Below are positions 62,030 to 64,000 of a DNA stretch of 64,000 nt, one piece after another (position 1 is the stretch's first letter; the number at the start of each line of letters is the position of its first letter). This DNA is from Burkholderiales bacterium PBB3 (GTDB taxonomy: Bacteria; Pseudomonadota; Gammaproteobacteria; Burkholderiales; Burkholderiaceae_C). The DNA lies in the NCBI GenBank assembly GCA_002256115.1, contig NKIK01000001.1, forward strand, positions 124,001-188,000, given 5' to 3'. The notes below the pieces were generated by a model. It had not been told where the DNA came from and made no database searches. It saw only the letters and a list, made by a program, of their open reading frames with translations. Both the position numbers and the translations under genes were made by a program.

Positions 62030-64000
62030 TCAGTCCGTCGGCACGGAGTAAAAAGGCCGAAAGCGCCCAGAGGCCACCATCTCGTCGGCTGTGATGCCGT
62101 AGCCGATGTACAGCGTAGCCCCCGGAAAGCCGCTCAAGTCGCTATTGGTCAGCACATCGATGATGACAACCGACTCAGCATCGGTAGACAGGTTTTCCAG
62201 ATAGGCCTGCACCGGGAAGCCCAAGGCACCCCAGGTCGGGTCGGGGTATTGCACGGCGGGCTGCAAGGTAAACCAAACAAAGCTACTGCTGCCCGGCACC
62301 GGGGAGCCGGCCACGACATACAGGTTGTAGCCCGTGGACGCTGACGCACGGTGTTTGCCCGCATTGCCAGCATTGGCCGAACCGGCGGAACCTGTATTGG
62401 TCCGCAGTGGCGGAATGCGCGCCTCAAGCCCCAAGGAGATCTGGGACTGCGAGCCCTGCAGATACGTGCGCAGCAGCACGGCGGGCTCATCGCCCTTGTT
62501 CAAAACATTGGGGACGGTCGGCAACAAATCCAGCAAGCCCGTGAACTCGCCTGCCAGCACCTGGCCCCGGACCCGGCGCGCGCCCTCAAAGGAGCCATCG
62601 CCCAGTTGTCCAAATTGTTGGTAGCCCACCGAGGTGATGAGACCGTCGTTGCGCAGATACAGCGCATGCCCCGAGCCCACGCTGGCCCCCAAAAAACCAC
62701 CAGCAACCACCGTGGGCAACAAGACATTGTTTTGATCCACACCGGCCAGCAGCACGTTGTAGCGGCGGCGCGCTTCACCGTTGTAGCCCCAGGCATAGGT
62801 CACCCCGTCTTTACCCAAAACCACGGTACTGATTTGTGCCGACAAGAGCTTGGCCACATTGCTCTTGATCAGGACCGGGCTGGATCGGCTCAGCACGCTG
62901 CCATCACCCACTTGCCCGTAGTCATTCCAACCCCAAACCCAGACGGTTCCGTCGGCCCTCATGCCCACGCTGTGGTGCGCCCCGGCCAGGATGGCGGTAA
63001 AGCCATCACCCACTTTGATGGGCGTGGGGTTACTTTGCTGCCCAAAGCGCACTTCAAACAGGCCATTGCCCAATTGACCGTAATGGTTGCGCCCCCAAGC
63101 CCACAAGCTCCCGTCGGTTTTAAGCCCCAGGGTATGGCTGGCACCGGCTGCTACGGCCTTGTAGTTGTCGCCGATTTTTACAGGCACGGGGCGGTTCTCG
63201 GTGTCCCCCAATCCCAGCTGGCCAAAATCGTTTTCGCCCCAACCCCACAGGCTGCCATCGGTTTTGATGGCAAAGGTCTGGGTGTTTCCGCTACTGACCG
63301 ATGCATAGCCGGTACCAATACGCACCAGCTTGGGTTGTTCGCGTTTGGACAAAACACCCAGCCTGCCGGTGGAGTTGTCGCCCCAGCCAAACAAAACGCC
63401 GTTCTTGTTGATGGCAAACGCCACCCGACCCTCCAGCGAAAAGCTGGTGATGTCGTCCGCCAACTCCACAGGGGTAGAAAGCCGATCATCACGGCCTTGG
63501 GCCAATTGGCCCTCGCTGTTATCGCCCCAGGCCACGCCGTGCCCATCACTGGTGACGGCAATGGAGTGGTCGCCCGCCGCAGCAAATGCGCTGACGCTGA
63601 GATTGACCAGCACCGGCGCGAGGCTGTAGTTGACATCCGGGTCATCAATACCCAATTGCCCCAGCGTGTTGGCACCCTGCGCCACCAGGCTGCCATCCAG
63701 TTTTTTAATCAAAAAGTGGGTTTCTCCAGCGGCCACACTGGCGACCCCCGTGGCCAGCACCACCGGGGTGGATGGCTTAAAGCCTGCGCCGGCATTCACC
63801 AAACCCCAGTAGTACAGGGTGTTGTTCGCATCGATGGCCAAGCCGGCAAAACTGCTGGCCCCCACCCACTTAAAAGTAAAACTGCCCGGCAGTTTGGTGG
63901 GCACATTGCGCGCCAGCGTACCGCCATCGCCCAACTGCCCCGAGGTGTTGCGCCCCCAGGCCCAGACGCTGCCATCGGACTTGCGCGCCAATGAAAAATC
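62030..64000 (-). CDS. RCC1-repeat protein with shared C-terminal module, 5' end beyond the window
   Basis: Open to the right edge, so the signal peptide and first blades are missing; the visible 656 residues begin within an RCC1 repeat (FSLARKSDGSVWAWG). About ten more repeats follow, then a Ser/Ala/Gly-rich linker and the module ending LYIGYGITADEMVASGRF. Closely similar in plan to the RCC1 gene at 56872, so the two flank the haem-protein gene as near-mirror neighbours. The module and blades suggest a surface or extracellular protein. Confidence 0.87.
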   Translation of the reverse strand, partial: DFSLARKSDGSVWAWGRNTSGQLGDGGTLARNVPTKLPGSFTFKWVGASSFAGLAIDANNTLYYWGLVNAGAGFKPSTPVVLATGVASVAAGETHFLIKKLDGSLVAQGANTLGQLGIDDPDVNYSLAPVLVNLSVSAFAAAGDHSIAVTSDGHGVAWGDNSEGQLAQGRDDRLSTPVELADDITSFSLEGRVAFAINKNGVLFGWGDNSTGRLGVLSKREQPKLVRIGTGYASVSSGNTQTFAIKTDGSLWGWGENDFGQLGLGDTENRPVPVKIGDNYKAVAAGASHTLGLKTDGSLWAWGRNHYGQLGNGLFEVRFGQQSNPTPIKVGDGFTAILAGAHHSVGMRADGTVWVWGWNDYGQVGDGSVLSRSSPVLIKSNVAKLLSAQISTVVLGKDGVTYAWGYNGEARRRYNVLLAGVDQNNVLLPTVVAGGFLGASVGSGHALYLRNDGLITSVGYQQFGQLGDGSFEGARRVRGQVLAGEFTGLLDLLPTVPNVLNKGDEPAVLLRTYLQGSQSQISLGLEARIPPLRTNTGSAGSANAGNAGKHRASASTGYNLYVVAGSPVPGSSSFVWFTLQPAVQYPDPTWGALGFPVQAYLENLSTDAESVVIIDVLTNSDLSGFPGATLYIGYGITADEMVASGRFRPFYSVPTD

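Noticed and set aside
62351..63994. 547-codon open frame opposite the RCC1-repeat gene
   Set aside because: The repeated coding frame of the RCC1 protein generates a long periodic shadow frame; the true strand shows regular blade motifs.

Overview
The window looks like a chromosomal segment of a Burkholderiales betaproteobacterium, most likely a Comamonadaceae relative (Rhodoferax/Curvibacter-like). Evidence: high-GC coding sequence, the gene order mltG-tmk-holB-pilZ-tatD next to ygfZ, Burkholderiales-type beta-oxidation genes, and dispersed short palindromic repeats of a kind abundant in that family. The genus is inference. No tRNA, rRNA, CRISPR array, prophage or complete insertion sequence was recognised.

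Layout. 1-2.5 kb: 3' part of ygiQ and two tiny membrane/secreted proteins. 2.5-4.8 kb: an overlapping tetR-hydrolase-nitroreductase operon, with a TetR-type palindrome lying between its -35 and -10. 4.9-12 kb: CoA-transferase, DEDDh exonuclease, MOSC protein, a REC-GGDEF-EAL phosphodiesterase, an LD-carboxypeptidase and an adenylate/guanylate cyclase with an FHA domain. 12-16.9 kb: the housekeeping cell-wall/replication operon mltG-tmk-holB-pilZ-tatD, diverging from ygfZ. 16.9-25 kb: a 5'-truncated cheZ-like gene, a thioesterase-GNAT fusion, esterase, Fe-ADH, MOSC, cysteine hydrolase, M1 peptidase, patatin and HDOD genes. 25-35.6 kb: tex, a ParE/Phd-type toxin-antitoxin pair, a ParB-like protein and a run of small conserved genes (DUF1801, DUF1993, EEP nuclease, DUF4097, nitronate monooxygenase, HDAC-like, GAF). 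35.7-49.7 kb: a long minus-strand lipid/acyl-CoA catabolic block (bifunctional hydratase/dehydrogenase, thiolase, two acyl-CoA dehydrogenases, SDRs, thioesterase, MDR reductase, GST). It is broken at 44.6-46.3 kb by an oppositely oriented DUF2971 gene and a decayed thioesterase gene. A palindromic TetR-like operator sits in front of the fad genes.

49.9-64 kb is the most unusual part. It holds a cluster of secreted or surface proteins: a triple-LCCL/Ig-like protein, a 139-aa secreted protein, a FecR-TPR-beta-barrel outer-membrane protein, two large RCC1-repeat (beta-propeller) proteins, and a periplasmic protein related to the hydrazine synthase alpha subunit with one CxxCH haem site. Four of these six share the same C-terminal module, ending in a GYG-x4-EM-x2-SGRF motif followed by an aromatic residue. 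I know of no name for this module. It could be a sorting, anchoring or binding domain served by the neighbouring outer-membrane protein.

Three families of dispersed sequence punctuate the window. Family R1 has eight copies of about 45 bp, four of them inside reading frames where they add in-frame peptides. Family R2 has three copies with 26-nt inverted arms whose sequences differ between copies but still pair within each copy; two copies lie in coding sequence. There are also single complex palindromes at 25.0 kb and 46.0 kb; the latter interrupts a thioesterase gene.
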